Shown: positions 49,880 to 62,870 of the stretch, piece after piece
Layout of the letters: each line of letters begins with the position of its first letter
Position numbering within the stretch: position 1 is the first letter of the stretch
Assembly: GCF_910594005.1 (NCBI RefSeq)
Contig: NC_057818.1
Location: 58,168,001-58,232,000 of the forward strand
Direction of reading: 5' to 3'
From: Cervus elaphus
Taxonomy: Eukaryota; Chordata; Mammalia; Artiodactyla; Cervidae
DNA length: 64,000 nt
Program-made: the position numbers and the translations under genes
The notes under the pieces: model-generated
What the model was told of the DNA's origin: nothing
Databases searched by the model: none
What the model saw: only the letters and a program-made list of their open reading frames with translations

Positions 49880-51600
49880 TAGATTAAGCCTAAAACCGAG
49901 ATAGAAGGAGTCAAGATGGTAGAGGATTCGGAAGACGTGGAGTTCATCTCTCTCCACAAAAGCATCAAGAATACATCTTGAAGTGGAAAACTTCTCACAG
50001 AGCCCTGCGGAACACGGGCAGAGGAACTTGGACACCTGAAAGGACAAGAAAGATCCCTGCTGAGCCAGGTAGGACAAGAGAGAGAAGGAGGAAAGGGGAG
50101 AGGAAAAGAAGCAGGATGGGACCCACAAAAACCTGGGGGGATCTGAAGAGAGGAGAGGTCTCCACATCCAGGGAAGACCCTCACTGGGGGGAGCTCAGTT
50201 GGGACAGACGGGGAGCCTCGTCCTCTGTGGGAAGAGAACACGGCAACCAGCGTGCAGGACAGAGTGAGACCTGTACGCAGGGTACTGACCCTTGCCCTGC
50301 CCACCCAGCCTGAGAGGGTGTCCTCTGATGCAGACAAGGGCTGGGTGCTGGAACGTGGGTTTCGGAGAGCAGACCTAGGTAGAGGACTACGGTTGGCCAT
50401 AAGGAGACATCCTGAGTGGACAGGAGGGAGGGAGGAGCTCTGCAAATGGGATGCTTGTGGAGGAAGCCTGAACCACCAGAGAAGCAAAGTGGGGCTGCTG
50501 AGTGATGCCCGAAGGGAAGAACCTCCTTGCAACCTCTCTCCCCCTGTGCCTGTCCCTGCCTCTCCAGACACGAGAAATGGCTCGCAGCTATGTGGGTGAT
50601 CTCATGACCCCCACAGCTGCTTCCTCCTCCCCATCCTCCTCCCCACCATGGTAGTCTCATGGGCTCCAGTGGCACCTTCAGAGCACACGCCTGTGGGTGG
50701 TCCCAATGTACAGGTGGTACTGAAACCACAGCTGAGCCCCAAGTCCCTGCCACTAAGCAAGAAAAGCTGAGACCTCTCCTTGCATCTGTACAAACCATGG
50801 TGTTACACCCCACAACTGGCTTGGTAAACTCAGCCCCAACAGAACATCTGGATGGAAATGAGGCTCTGGCAATCAAGACCAGTCTGGCTTTAGCAACTGT
50901 AGACTTTGTAGGCAGACACATGAAGCATTTGGCCCAGGTCACAGTCTACATTGCCCCCATAGCACCGCAGCGGGTCCAGCTCCACAATGAATGTACACCT
51001 GGGATATGACTACAGTGGATCTCTGCTGGTGACCTGGTAAAAATAACATCTAAGAGACACCAGGGTCAAGTGCCAGCATACCTATGGTTGAGGTGCGGCC
51101 AAGATCAATGCCTACATAGGGTCACACGAGAGCTCGCACAGCACATGAAAGATGACACGCAGAGCACTCTCCGAGAAGAACATCCCCAGAGGAGCAACAC
51201 TCAGCGGCTTCCCTCCCAGGGGGTGTGCACCAGTTCCACTAGATCAGCAGCACCACAGATCAGAGCAGAGCTCATTTCAGATCTGGGGCCTCTGCTCCAC
51301 CAATCAGGAAGCAGACCCCTCCACAAACAGTGACAGCCACAGAGGAAAGGTGAAGCGGCCCTCAGGATCCGGGCAGGCTCTGGTCACAATAGTAACAATC
51401 AACCCCCTCTCAAGGGCATAAGGGCACAAGTCTCTGGACCACCTCACCCACCAGGGAGCAGACACCAGAGCAAGAGGAACTAGGATCTGCAGCCTGCAGA
51501 ACAGAGACCACAAACACAGAACATTGGACAACATGAGATGACAGAGGAGTATGGTGCAGAGGAGAAGTCAAGATAGAAACCTACAGGAACAATGAAGCGA
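49880..51600 (+). mobile_element. L1 5' region in unit A intron 2
   Basis: L1 5'UTR-like start (GAGTCAAGATGGTAGAGGAT) aligning with 23.78-25.0 kb. No ORF1 or ORF2 is recognised. A 253-codon minus-strand frame (50,181-50,942) lies antisense to it and has no domain. The 3' limit is uncertain. Confidence 0.55.
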
Positions 51601-53213
51601 GGAGCAGTTGAGCAGTGTCATGAGTAATTTTTGCTTGAATAATCAAATTTACAGACAAAACATTTTCACAAATGCTAATGCCTACTTATTATTTAACCCA
51701 CTTACCACTCATGTTGTTATCGGAGCATGTTCTAATAGAGTAATGATATTGAGCTAGAACTAATCAGAAATAGATGGCATAAATGATAAAGTCCTGGGAT
51801 GTTTCATAAAAAACAAGATAGATTTAATAAGCTAAGAGTTCTTAACAAATCAAATGAGAAGTGAGACTTGAAAAATATGGTGAGAACACAGGGAACTCTA
51901 CTCAATGCTCTGTGGTGACCTAGATGGGAAGGAAATCTAATCAAGAAAGGAAATGTGTATGTGTATCACTTATTCTTTCTGTATAGCAAAACTAACATAA
52001 CATTGGAAAATAGCATTTTTGGAACAGAAAAATTTCTTCTTAAGGATTTCTCTATATCATCTATAAGCTTAATAGTGAAGAACAATCAGAAAAAAGCACT
52101 GTGGGAAATGTTCTAAACTCCAGTGTCAGTAATTTGTTTAAAAACTCTGTGAGTTAAATAAATATATTAAAGCATTTTAGCATTAATGAATTGGGACAAA
52201 TATACTTAACACATTTAATGTTAGTTCATATAAAAAAAGAGAAGACGTAACCTAAAATTCAGATTTGCATTCTCTCATTTTAATGAGGTGTCTTATGCAG
52301 TGAAGAAAGAATTTGACTATGATATTTCTAAGGTCATATGTGTAGTTTCCAGTGGACTGGAAATTATATGGTAGAATTCAAAAAACATCTGTCCCCAGTA
52401 TTCCTAGAAGTTTGGCAATTTTTTCACAGCTCCACCCACACACTTCTGACTAGGGACAGAATCAGCACTTTTAAAAGGGCTTAATATAGTTACTCAGAAA
52501 TATGCAGATTTCCTAAAATCGCCCCAAAATGGACGAGTTATCAGGTCATAGAGGTTGTTCCAGGCCAAGACAAGTATTTTGGTCCTAACTGTAAATATGA
52601 AAATTAATCACTGGAGAAAAATACACAAATGATGAAAAGAATCAGGAATGGGTCAGGAGATGACGCTCTATGACAGTGACAGAAATAAACCTAGGCTAAT
52701 CCAAAATCATCTCCACTGAAGCAGATCTTCTCAAACCACATGACAAAATATGACTTCCTCCCCAATGCTTGTCCCTCTCACCTGACTTATCTGTTTCATC
52801 CATAGACACATACCTGGGTGTATGGCTGTCTCCATTCTCCTTACATCCCAGGGATCCTTCATTTGCTCCAGAAACTTGACCAGGCCCGGCTTAGAGACCA
52901 CAAGACCTGTTCATCAGAAAAAGGAATATGTGTTTTCTGAGATATTCATCAATTTCCAATCCAATATGTATTCAGGTGAGAGAGAAGTCAAGGTAGAAAG
53001 TTAAAATAGCATTAAGAAAAAGAATTTCACCAAATAGTTTTTTGGAAGCATCTTTAAAAGACAAATGCATCAGAATCAGATTCTGATATTATGCTCAAGT
53101 TCTACTAAGGCAAAAGCAGTTAGTGGAATTCCGGTTTGAAGAGGAGAGTGGCACTATTTGATACAACAGAACTTACAGAATTACCACCTAAATGGTAAAC
53201 CTAAAATGAAGTA
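51601..53213. other. Unit A intron 2, mostly unclassified
   Basis: An L1 3'UTR piece is visible at about 51,880-52,015 (plus). The rest, including a 60-codon frame at 52,822, shows nothing I can name. Confidence 0.4.
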
Positions 53214-54150
53214 TACAAAGGTCAAGAAGCAACAGATGGAATCGTACATGGAACAGTTGACTGGTTGCAGATTGGGAAAGGAGTTCATCAAGACCGTACA
53301 TTGACACCCTGCTGATTTAATTTCTATGCAGAGTACATCATGCGAAATGCTGGGCTGGATGAATCACACCCTGGAATCAAGATTACCAGGAGAGATATCA
53401 ACAACCTCAGGCACACACATGATATCACTCTAATGGCAGAAATTGAAGAGGAACGAAAAAGCCTCTTGATGGGGGTGAAAGAGGAGAGTGAAGAAGCTGG
53501 CTTAAAACTCAACATTCAGAAAACTAAGATCATGGCATCCAGTCTCATCACTTCATGGCAAATAGATAGGGGAAAAGTGACAGATTTAATTTTGGGATGG
53601 GGCGGGGGCTCCAAAATTACTGCAGATGGTGACTGCAGCCATGAAATTAAAAGATGCTTGCCCTTTGGAAGAAAAGCTATGACAAAGACAGCATATTAAA
53701 AGCAGAGACATCACTTTGCCAACAGAGGTCAAAGGTATGGTTTTTTCAATAGTCATGTATGGATGTGATATTTGGAACATAAAGAAGGCTGAGCATCAAA
53801 GAATTGATGCCTTCGAACTGTGGTGCTGGAGAAGACTCTTGAGAGTCCCTTGGTCAGCAAGAAGATCACACCAGTCCATCCTAAAGAAATCAAACCTGAA
53901 TATTCATTGGAAGGACTGATGCTGAAGCTCCAATACTTCGGCCACCTGATGCGAAGAGCCAATTCATTGGAAAAGACCCTGATGCTGGGAAAGATTGAGT
54001 ACAGGGGAAGGGAGTGGCAGAAGATGAGATGGTTGAATAGCATTATTGACTCAATGGATATGAATGTGAGCAAACTCTGGGAGTTAAAGAAGGCTAGGGA
54101 AGCCTGGCTTCCTGCGTTCCACAGGATCGCAAAGAGTTGGACATGACTTA
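53214..54150 (+). mobile_element. BovB LINE, degenerate
   Basis: Sense BovB reverse transcriptase region with several indels. The YADD box is lost (reads as His-Thr-His-Asp near 53,410). The tail is near 54,150. Confidence 0.8.
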
Positions 54151-54228
54151 GCGACTGAAGAACAAGAAGGCAGGTTATATCAAGAAAGAAGGTTACTTTC
54201 CCCTGGAAAGTAGGAATCTTAACCTCTA

Positions 54229-54618
<390 letters not shown>

Positions 54619-54763
54619 CTAACTCCAGGAAAAGAGAATGAGACATGATCCACAGACCACTACAGAAACTATTCTGATCTGGAAGAGAAATTATAAAACA
54701 ATCGCATCAACACTGACTTATCTATTTTTGAGACTTGTACTCCTGTGACCCAGGATAAACTGT

Positions 54764-54997
54764 CTATCAAGAAAACCATGTTAGTCACTCAGTCATGTCT
54801 GATTCTTTCCGACCCCATGGACTGTAGCATGCCAGGCTTCTCTGTCCATGTGATTTTTCAGGCAAGAATACTGCAGTGAGTTGCCATTTCCTTCTCCATG
54901 GGAATCTTCCCCACCAGGGGATTGGACCCGGGTCTCCCACATTGCAGGCTGATTCTTCACCATCTGAGTCACCAGGGAAGCCCCCTATCAAGGAAAC
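54764..54997 (-). repeat. Bov-tA SINE with target duplication
   Basis: Antisense SINE between CTATCAAGAAAAC (54,764-54,776) and CTATCAAGGAAAC (54,985-54,997). Confidence 0.85.
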
Positions 54998-55471
54998 AGG
55001 AAATATTTTTAAAAAGCATGCTCTGATCTAAGAGTTCTGGAGTGGGGCCAATGTGCCACATTTTTAACAAGCTTATTTTAACTAGTAATGTTGAAAATTC
55101 TGACACATGAATGACCGTTCTGAAAAGCAAAGAGGTTGACCAGTAAGGTAAGAATTTATACTTAACATTGAATTTTAAGTGTTTTACAAAATTGACAGGT
55201 CTGATAGAATAGTACCCATAGCAGCAATCATCCTTTCAACTATTTAGTATATACTATATGTCTTTCTAAAAGTTTTTACAGGGTCTTGAATGCATCACAT
55301 AAATAATATAAAATCAACTACATTGTTGTTCCACCGTTTTGCAAATATTTTAACAAACATTCATTAAATGACAAATCTTGAATTTGCTTCAGTTTATCTG
55401 AACTAAAATTTAACTAGTAAAACACAATTACCCAGGGACAACACTAAAAAAAGTGTATAGGAGTTTTTCTA

Positions 55472-55655
55472 GGGTCTTCCCTGGTAGTCTGAGCTCCCAA
55501 GTCAGGGGGCTGGGTTCAGTCCCTTGTCAGAGAACTAGATGCCACACCCACAGCTAAAGTTTGCCTGCTGCAACAAAGTCTCCCACATGGCTCCAAGATT
55601 CTGTAGGCTACAACCAAGACAAAACTCAGGCAAACATAAATATGTGTATTTTTTA
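55472..55655 (+). repeat. CHR-type SINE
   Basis: Degenerate tRNA-derived SINE in unit A intron 1. Confidence 0.6.
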
Positions 55656-55775
55656 AAAAGAACTTTATATAACTGGGGAGAATACCAAAACAAGTAAAAG
55701 AGAAACATTTTCATGCATACAGACATATATATTAAAATGAGACTATATACTTACAAAGAGTATTAAGGAGAAGTT

Positions 55776-56560
55776 AACATTCAGAAAACTAAGATGATGG
55801 CATCCAGTCCCATCACTTCATGGCAAATAGATGGGGAAAGAGTGGAAACAGTGGCTGACTTTATTTTGGGGGGCTCCAAAATCACTGCAGATGGTGACTG
55901 CAGCCACGAAATTAAAAGACGCTTACTCCTTGGAAGGAAAGTTATGACCAACCTAGACAGCATATTAAAAAGCAGAAACATTACTTTGTCCACAAAGGTC
56001 CGTCTAGTCAAGGCTATGAATTTTCCAGTAGTCGTGTATGGATGTGAGAGTTGGACTATAAAAAAAGCTGAGCAGAGAAAATTGATGCTTTTGAACTGTG
56101 GTGTTGGAGGACTCTTGAGAGTCCCTTGGACTGCAAGGAGATGCAATCAGTCCATCCTCAAGGAAATCAGTCTGGATGTTCATTGGAAGGACGGATGTTC
56201 AAGCTGAAACTCCAATATTTTGGCCATCTGATGTGAAAAACTGACTCATTTGAAAAGACCCTGATGCTGGGAAAGATTGAAGGCAGGAGGAGAAGGGGAC
56301 GACAGAGGATGAGATGGTTACATGGCATCACTGACTCAATGGACATGAGTTTGGGTAAAGTCTAGGAGTTGGTGATGGACAGGGAGACCTGGAGTGCTGC
56401 GGTTCATGGGGTCGCAAAGAGTCAGACACGAATGAGCGACTGAAATGAACTGATTCATGTTCAGTTCAGTTCAGTTCAGCTGAGTTCATTCATATTCATG
56501 TCAATAAAATCGATATTCATGTCAATAAAATCAGTTCATGTTCAGTTAATCGAGATTCTT
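55776..56560 (+). mobile_element. BovB LINE 3' end with expanded tail
   Basis: Sense BovB to about 56,445. An irregular TTCAG repeat (56,460-56,480) and a tandem ATATTCATGTCAATAAAATC duplication (about 56,490-56,535) follow. Confidence 0.8.
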
Positions 56561-57246
56561 TTTAATGGGTTAAAATATATACATCTGCTTGTGGATGATA
56601 TTCTTTGTATATTTTAAATACACAAGGGTGCAGACATATACAATGGTATGAGATAAATTAGAGCTCTTGGTTCTGAAACTTTAATTTCTTGAAAAACTGG
56701 ATCATTTTGTTGAGCTGTATCTTAGACATTCAACACAGGTGAAAACAGACTAGCACCAATAAGATTGTTGCAAATATTTTTATAAAAAAATGCAAAAATG
56801 TGAGTAAGACTTTGTCTGTGATATGAGCGTGGAGTGTACTGGAAACATCACACTTGGGCTTGAGTGATGAAAACTCCCACTCCCAAAACCCAGTATCGAT
56901 CATCAACACAGTGAGTGTTCATTTTCCAAAGCAAAGAGAAACCAAGAAGATGTGGAGTTTCTCCATTAAGTGTGAGGGTTTTCACATGTTCCTCATTCCA
57001 TTTTTCCACAGCCTTGTTTAAAGACAGAGGGAAAGAAAAACGAACTCTATAGCCTGATAATCTCAGAGAAATCACCAGAGCCAGTGGACATCATCTGTCA
57101 TGGTTAAATGCACGGCAGATGCAGTATCAGAACCTGGGCATTTCGGAAAAAATAAGGAATTTATAACTTGAAGTGACATAAAAAATATCAGTTTTATGCA
57201 AAATTCATTGCATATAAACTTCCTCTGTTTTGTATCCTAACAATGT

Positions 57247-57714
57247 TGTCACGCGAGTGTATGTTCCTGGGTTCTTTGTCTCGTCACAACGAAAATTTGG
57301 AGTGACGGACATTAAAGCCCCTTGGCGGGTCACAGCTCTCAGAGGACAGACCGTGTTATAGCTCTTAAATAAATCAGTGTGACAGCTCTATTTATTTAGA
57401 TAATACCCGGAAAATCCATCTTCGAGTTGTGAGGACAGGTCGATCCAAAGACACGAAGAGAAGATCGCCCCATCGCGCGGGGGAGAGAGAGAGAGAGAAG
57501 AAGGAAGAGGGCTTTGACTCCTCTTTTTACCTGTTTCTCTGCCCCTGGGTCTGTCTTATGTAAATCGGGCCTAGGCAGGCGCGTTGTTTGTTTTACCTGA
57601 GGTTCTCATTCCAGTCGTCGGACCTTCCTTTGTTCTATTTTCGCGGGCTTTCCCTTCCAGTTCTTTTAGCCACTGCCATTTTGGACTCTTTTTCCCTATT
57701 CTAACTACCTAACA
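57247..57714 (-). mobile_element. Solo LTR in unit A intron 1
   Basis: A 468-bp LTR, TG...CA, with a perfect 4-bp target duplication ATGT at 57,243-57,246 and 57,715-57,718. On the minus strand it has a TATA-like AGGTAAAAAGAGGAG region and a downstream AATAAA, in the same orientation as the gene. The 3' part of the same LTR is found in unit B at 41,266-41,522. Unit C has an apparently empty site near 36,530. Confidence 0.8.
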
Positions 57715-58250
57715 ATGTGTTTCACTACTAAGTCTTAGCATTACAGAGGACAGTATCTCCTAGTTTTCTTTTTACTTATGAGCATTTTTTGAAAAATTCT
57801 GGATCACTGAGTTTATTCAATATATAAGGGCATTTTATAACTCCTAAAGAGCTGAAATTGCATCCATATGTAAACTCATCACGGCATTTCCCCTAGTTCC
57901 CTAAGATCCCAACACCGAACCACATCCCAGTGCGAATCTCGGATACCAGTGCTTCTCACAAAGGGAATATATAGACCCGTTGAAAGTCGCTAATTCATGT
58001 TGAGAATTCATCATGCTCCATAGAAAGCCAGGATACAGACAAGGGAGACAAGATTCTGCGACTCAAGAGAGAAGTGGTCTAAAGAGCCAGGCTTCACTAT
58101 GATAAGAAGAAAAGGAAAAAATAAAGAAGTTGATAACAAACACCCAGGCACAAAAGTTAGAAGCAGAGACCTAAAGGTTTGCAGGTTCTCAGTCCAGGCA
58201 TTTCAGGAAGAAAAGCAGACACAGCCCCAGACCCAGGACAGGACACGTAC

Positions 58251-58383
58251 CTGAGAAGCTGCCATTTCCTCCTCTTCTTCCTCCTGCTCTGCGTCTTCTC
58301 TGGGGATGTTACATCGAAAACTCACATCTGCATTTGAGAAAATACCTTCAAAGGCATCCATGCAGCTGTTTAACCTGCAACTG
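58251..58383 (-). CDS. Unit A exon 1: start codon exon (M-A-A-S-Q)
   Basis: A predicted exon from a TTTCCCTGCAG acceptor (58,384 upward) to a GTACGTG donor (58,250 downward), so a further 5'UTR exon must lie upstream. ATG at 58,263-58,265 has a good context (GAAATGG). It codes M-A-A-S-Q, a start common in KRAB zinc-finger genes, and joins KRAB in frame. The frame is open upstream to another ATG with a weaker context, which would add about 32 residues ending in an acidic run (EDAEQEEEEEE). I chose the downstream ATG because this start is shared by the other units and by the family. Confidence 0.75.
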
Positions 58384-59395
58384 CTGCAGGGAAACAGAAG
58401 AAGTTTTCCTGTTTCCCTCACCCTTTTCTGAGCTCCTTTCGACTTTCTGTGTTCCCAATCTGTAGTGGGGAATCAAGACTAACCTGATAATGCTAATCAC
58501 ATCCTGGTGCTCTACCCTATTTGCAGATCGTCCGGGCTAGTTCTTCTCCTTCGTTTTCGAGTTACAGAGAACAGTTCACGAGAGACAGTGGACCCTACTT
58601 CTGGACTAGCTGACCCACCCTAGGAGGGCTGTGAAAGAAATGTAAGAGGAAGACCCGCATTCAGAGCCCTGAGGGGAAACCTCACACCTGAGACCTCAGG
58701 AAGGGAGGGTTTAGGGAGGGAACTTCTAGAAACAAAGAAGGTCAACCTGATTCCCTGGGGAGGGGCTCTTTCTAGGATGGGTGTGGTGGTCCACAGCCTG
58801 CCTGTACCCTTGGGGGCTGGGAGGGGAGAGGTGAGTGTTTGGTCAGAATCACCTGGGGGTCTTGGGTTCCTGCCAGGCTCTACTTGCAGAATTCTTCCCA
58901 AAGATCTCCCCTGTCCTTAGTTTTTTTTCACCCGCCTCTGCAGCCTGGGGACACAGGTTTTCACAAAATGATTTGCTTTTTGTGACCACCTCTCTGCAGG
59001 CGTGGCAGCTCCAACTTCAGAGACCAGGAGCCTGGAAGCATTTCCATCCCCGCTTTCTTGGAAAAGAAACCAGGGGCAGCAGGAGGCCTGGCGTGTTGCA
59101 GTCCAGGGCGACTGAGCGACTGAACTGAACTGAACTGAGCAGGACACGCTAGGTTCACAGTGCGTATGGGCTGAGCCAAATGCCTCTGAAAACGATGCCC
59201 TAAATGCTATCTGATGACCAACCAAGGAAGTAATGATCGGTGTTGTCATAAGTTACATCACACATGAATTAACACCTGAGAATGTTGTTGCTCTACTTCC
59301 TGTGTGTGTTTTCCTAGGTTTTATGAATCAACTGCTACAGTTCATTCTCTGCTCCATTTAGAGAGCTCTATTTTCCCACATCTTTAAAGTACAAT
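58384..59395 (-). promoter_or_regulatory. Probable upstream/promoter region of unit A
   Basis: Closely matches 42,203-43,205. No TATA box or marked CpG island is seen. A retroviral LTR begins at 59,396 in the opposite orientation and may influence the promoter. Confidence 0.4.
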
Positions 59396-59925
59396 TGAAG
59401 AAGGAATTCATAGGGCCTGGAGTCCATCTCAGGCCTGTCTGTGCTGATCGTGCGTGGCCACCTCTCCAGTGGACTCTGAACTCTGTGCTTAGCGCCTGTG
59501 GGAATGACAATGGAAGGATAAGACCCCCCTCTGGGCAGGGGAATCTTGAAGAAGAGAAAACAGACACTAATCACCCCTGCCTCTGGACACTATCTATCAC
59601 AATGTAAGCACAGGCTTATCGGTTATTAACTATTTGGAATGTAACTGCGGGCTTATTGATTATTGACTGTTTGAACACATAACACGTGAATGATGGGGTT
59701 ACTGTAGTTGTATTTACCCTTCCTTTGTTTATGTAAGTCTCAAGGGAATTGGGGTAGTGGGTTTGGACACGTACACATGGGGTATAAAAGATTTTCATAA
59801 ATGCTGGACGGGGTCCTTGGCTAAGAGGAGACTCTGCCTTGGGCCCGCCGGTGTAATAAACTGCACTCCACTATCTGCATTGTCCTTGTGAGTGAGTTTG
59901 TTTCCCTGAAAGCGTGGCTATAACA
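59396..59925 (+). mobile_element. Provirus 5' LTR (gammaretrovirus-like)
   Basis: 530 bp, TG at 59,396 and CA at 59,925, with TATAAAA at 59,783-59,789 and AATAAA at 59,855-59,860. The insertion point is clear by comparison with the duplicated module at 43,205, which lacks it. A related solo LTR is at 43,964-44,534. Confidence 0.9.
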
Positions 59926-59927
59926 TT

Positions 59928-59945
59928 TGGTGCATTGGGCGGGAA
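59928..59945 (+). promoter_or_regulatory. Primer-binding site, tRNA-Gly type
   Basis: TGGTGCATTGGGCGGGAA lies two bases after the LTR. It matches the complement of the tRNA-Gly 3' end with one mismatch. Confidence 0.8.
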
Positions 59946-60680
59946 GCTCCTCACTTTGAGGAGACCAGTCTCATTTGATGCCACCCCGAGGCTTTGTAGC
60001 TTGAATCTCCTAGAGGGGGGAAGGCGCCTCGCCCCTCTGGAAGTATTCAGCCTTTCAAAGCCCGGTTTCTTCGCTTTGGCAGGTAGTGAACAGCAGCAGC
60101 AGGGAACTGAGCGCTCAGGTGAGGAGGAGCCCACCCAGCAGGGTGGAAGAGGGGGCCTGATCACCCCCCTGGAGGGACCAGAAGGGAGCCGCATAGGAAA
60201 CTGGTTTTGGTTGGTGACAATAGCTGCTCGGCACTCAGGCCGACGGCCGTGCCAGGGATGAAGAGAGGGACTTAGGGTTCAAGAAGGCCAGTCAGGAGGT
60301 GTGTCCACGCCGCCCTAGGGAACGTGCCGAGCTGTCGCCACAGGTTTTTCTTTTTCTTTTCTTTTTTTTTAAATATATATTTATTTATTTATTTGACTGC
60401 ATGAGGTCTTAGTTATAGCACATGGGATCTTGTTCCCTGACCAGGGTTTGAACCCGGGCCCCCTGCATTGGAAGCACAGAGTCTTAGCCACTGAACCACC
60501 AGGGAAGTCCCAGGTTTTTCTTTTTTTTACAAAGAGGATATTGATTTCTGCATGCTCGTATTCTGCCCTCCCCCAGGAGGTACCCATCTGCTGTGTGACC
60601 CATCATCTCCCCTGCCAGTGGAGACAGGTAAATTGGCTTCTCAGGAAGGCCCTGGGACGTGGGAATCCAGAGGTAAGAAA
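59946..60680 (+). mobile_element. Provirus leader with a CHR SINE inserted
   Basis: Non-coding leader. An antisense CHR-type SINE at 60,356-60,510 is bounded by the 15-bp duplication CAGGTTTTTCTTTTT (60,341-60,355 and 60,511-60,525). A 95-codon frame at 60,430 is mostly SINE. Confidence 0.8.
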
Positions 60681-62402
60681 ATGGGAGGAAGGCCACTGTA
60701 TTGGAGAATATGATTAAGAATTTTAAGAAAGGATTCGATGGAGACTATGGGAAGAAAATGACACCCGGCCGGCTGCGTACCCTTTGTGAAGTCGAATGGC
60801 CTTCAGTGGGAGTTGGCTGGCCACCAGAGGGAACTATGGACTTAAATCTCATAAAGGCAGTCTATGCTAGAGTTACGGGAAAGCCCGGACACCCTGATCA
60901 GTTCCCGTACATAGACTCTTGGCTGGGAATAGCCCAAGACCCCCCCCAAATGGGCCCGTTTTTATGCTCATGGCGGGGAAGGAAAAATCTTGATGGCTCA
61001 AAAGATAACCAAAGATGAGAAGGAAATTTTACAGGACCCTGAAGGAGATGAGCTTCCCCGACCGCCGTATTGGATGATGGTTCTGCCAGCTAGTAACACC
61101 GTGGCCACCGGAGGAAGCAGCCAGGGACCGGTAAGCCTCCCGGACTCCTCAGGGGTCCCGACAGCTCCACAGGTTGTAGAGCCACCCTCCCAGCAGGCTC
61201 CAACCTCAACTGGAGGGGCAATGAGCCCACCGGACTCTACCACCCCGGATGCTGCTCCTACTTTCCCTAAACTCTACCCTCCACTCCCGGTAAGTACTCC
61301 CGGACGACGGGGAGGAACCACTGGAATTAAACAAAGGCTCCGCTCTGCAAAAGAGCCAGAGGAAAAAATACCCTTGCAGATGCCCTTCAGAGAAGTTCAG
61401 CAACCCCCAGTGATAGGGGAGGATGGTAATTATCACCAAGCTCCTGTAACCTATTACTATCAGCCCTTTTCATCAACTGATATACTGAACTGGCAAAAAC
61501 ACACCCCCTCTTACTCGTTGGAACCCAAGCGTATGACTAGACTAATGGAGACTATTTTCCGCACTCATCTACCAACCTGGGACGATATAATGCAATTACT
61601 ATCATCCCTCTTCAGTACAGAAGAGAGATACAGGATCAACGCTGAGGCAAGGAAATGGTTACAGGAGATGGTCCCTGAGGGCACTGCTAACCCAGAGAGG
61701 TGGATAGAACAAGCCTTCCCCACTGACAGACCTAACTGGGACTATAATACAGAGGAGGGAAAAATCCAATTAGAAAGATACGGGACAGCGATTATACAAG
61801 GGCTTAGAAGGGGAGCCCGGAGGCCGATGGACATGTCTAAACCGGCCGGAATAGTTCAGAAGGGAAACGAGTCACCCTCCAAATTTTACGAGAGGCTTTG
61901 TGAGGCCTACAGACTCTATACACCCATAGATCCAGAAGCTACGGGCTCCCAGATTGTTATAAATTCGTCATTCATCTCGCAAGCATTTCCTGACATAAAA
62001 CGAAAGCTTCAAAAGACCGAGGGAGTTCTATCCATGTCTAGCTCTCAGTTGATTGAGATAGCAGACAAGGTGTTCCTGAATAGGGACACGGAAATAGAAA
62101 AGAAATACGAGAAGAGGTATAAAGACGAGCAGAGGAGAACAGATGAGAGGTTTGCAATGTTGGCTGCTACGCTTGGAAAGTCTTCCGGAGACTTTTCCAC
62201 CACCAGAGCAAAGAAGACCCCCCTAGCTTCGAGGTCAGGACAGCCCTCCAACCGGTCCCAACGGAGGCCACGGGCTCCATTACAGCCAAATCAATGAGCC
62301 CGATGCCGCGGGTTTGGTCATTGGAAGAATGAGTGCCCAGAAGGAAGAAGGGAAAATAAATCCCTCCCAGTTGCAGAACTCACTAACATAGAGACTGAAT
62401 AG
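60681..62402 (+). pseudogene. gag: gag of a gammaretrovirus-like provirus, defective
   Basis: ATG-GGA at 60,681 is a plausible start but is out of frame with the matrix-like segment (60,701-61,018). That segment is in turn out of frame with the following proline-rich and capsid part (60,990-62,297, 435 codons). The capsid part has a major-homology-like stretch (about 61,850-61,930) and a charged, coiled-coil-like C-terminus. A TGA at 62,295-62,297 replaces the first Cys of a single C-x2-C-x4-H-x4-C zinc knuckle. The frame then stays open for 34 codons to an amber TAG at 62,400-62,402, the expected gag end. Gag forms the virion core; this copy cannot make it. Confidence 0.85.
62400..62402 (+). 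promoter_or_regulatory. Amber gag-pol readthrough codon
   Basis: TAG followed by GGACGC, with protease continuing in the same frame. This is the arrangement used by gammaretroviruses, which suppress the gag stop to make Gag-Pol. Confidence 0.65.
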
Positions 62403-62870
62403 GGACGCCGGGGCTCAAAGACATCAGGTCCCTGAGAGCCCATGGTAACTTTAAAAATTGGGGACCAAGACATTGACTTTATGGTGGACACCGGGGCAGA
62501 ATTGTCTGTGGTAACTAAACCAGTGGCGCCACGGTCTAAAAGGACTGCTGCTGTAACTGGGGTTTCGGGAGAAGAAATGGTTAAGTCGTTTTGCCAGCCC
62601 AGAAAATGTCAGATGGGGGTCACCAAGTGACTCATGAGTTCCTCTATATCCATGAGTGCCCAGTACCCCTGCTGGGGAGAGACTTACTCTCCAAACTGGG
62701 AGCACAAGTGACTTTCTCTCCTGAAGAGAGGTCCACTTTTCGGGTGGGCACAACAACCTACTTACTCTCCCTCTCTGTGCCCCCTCAAGACGAATGGAGG
62801 CTACATGAGCCTCCTGGAGATAAACAAGACCAGGCAACAGAGTTGGAGAGAAGGCTGACTCAGCTGTTCC
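62403..62870 (+). pseudogene. pro: Retroviral protease, defective
   Basis: In frame with gag. It shows the aspartic protease active-site triad context Val-Asp-Thr-Gly-Ala-Glu near 62,487. A TGA at 62,433-62,435 interrupts the start, and a frameshift near 62,600-62,630 moves the rest, including the GRDLLSKLGA helix, to another frame. Confidence 0.8.

Noticed and set aside
50181..50942. 253-codon minus-strand frame as a gene
   Set aside because: It is antisense to L1 5' sequence, has no domain, and its counterpart at 23,762-24,478 is not conserved as a protein. Codon-poor, Pro/Ser-rich text fits a composition artefact.
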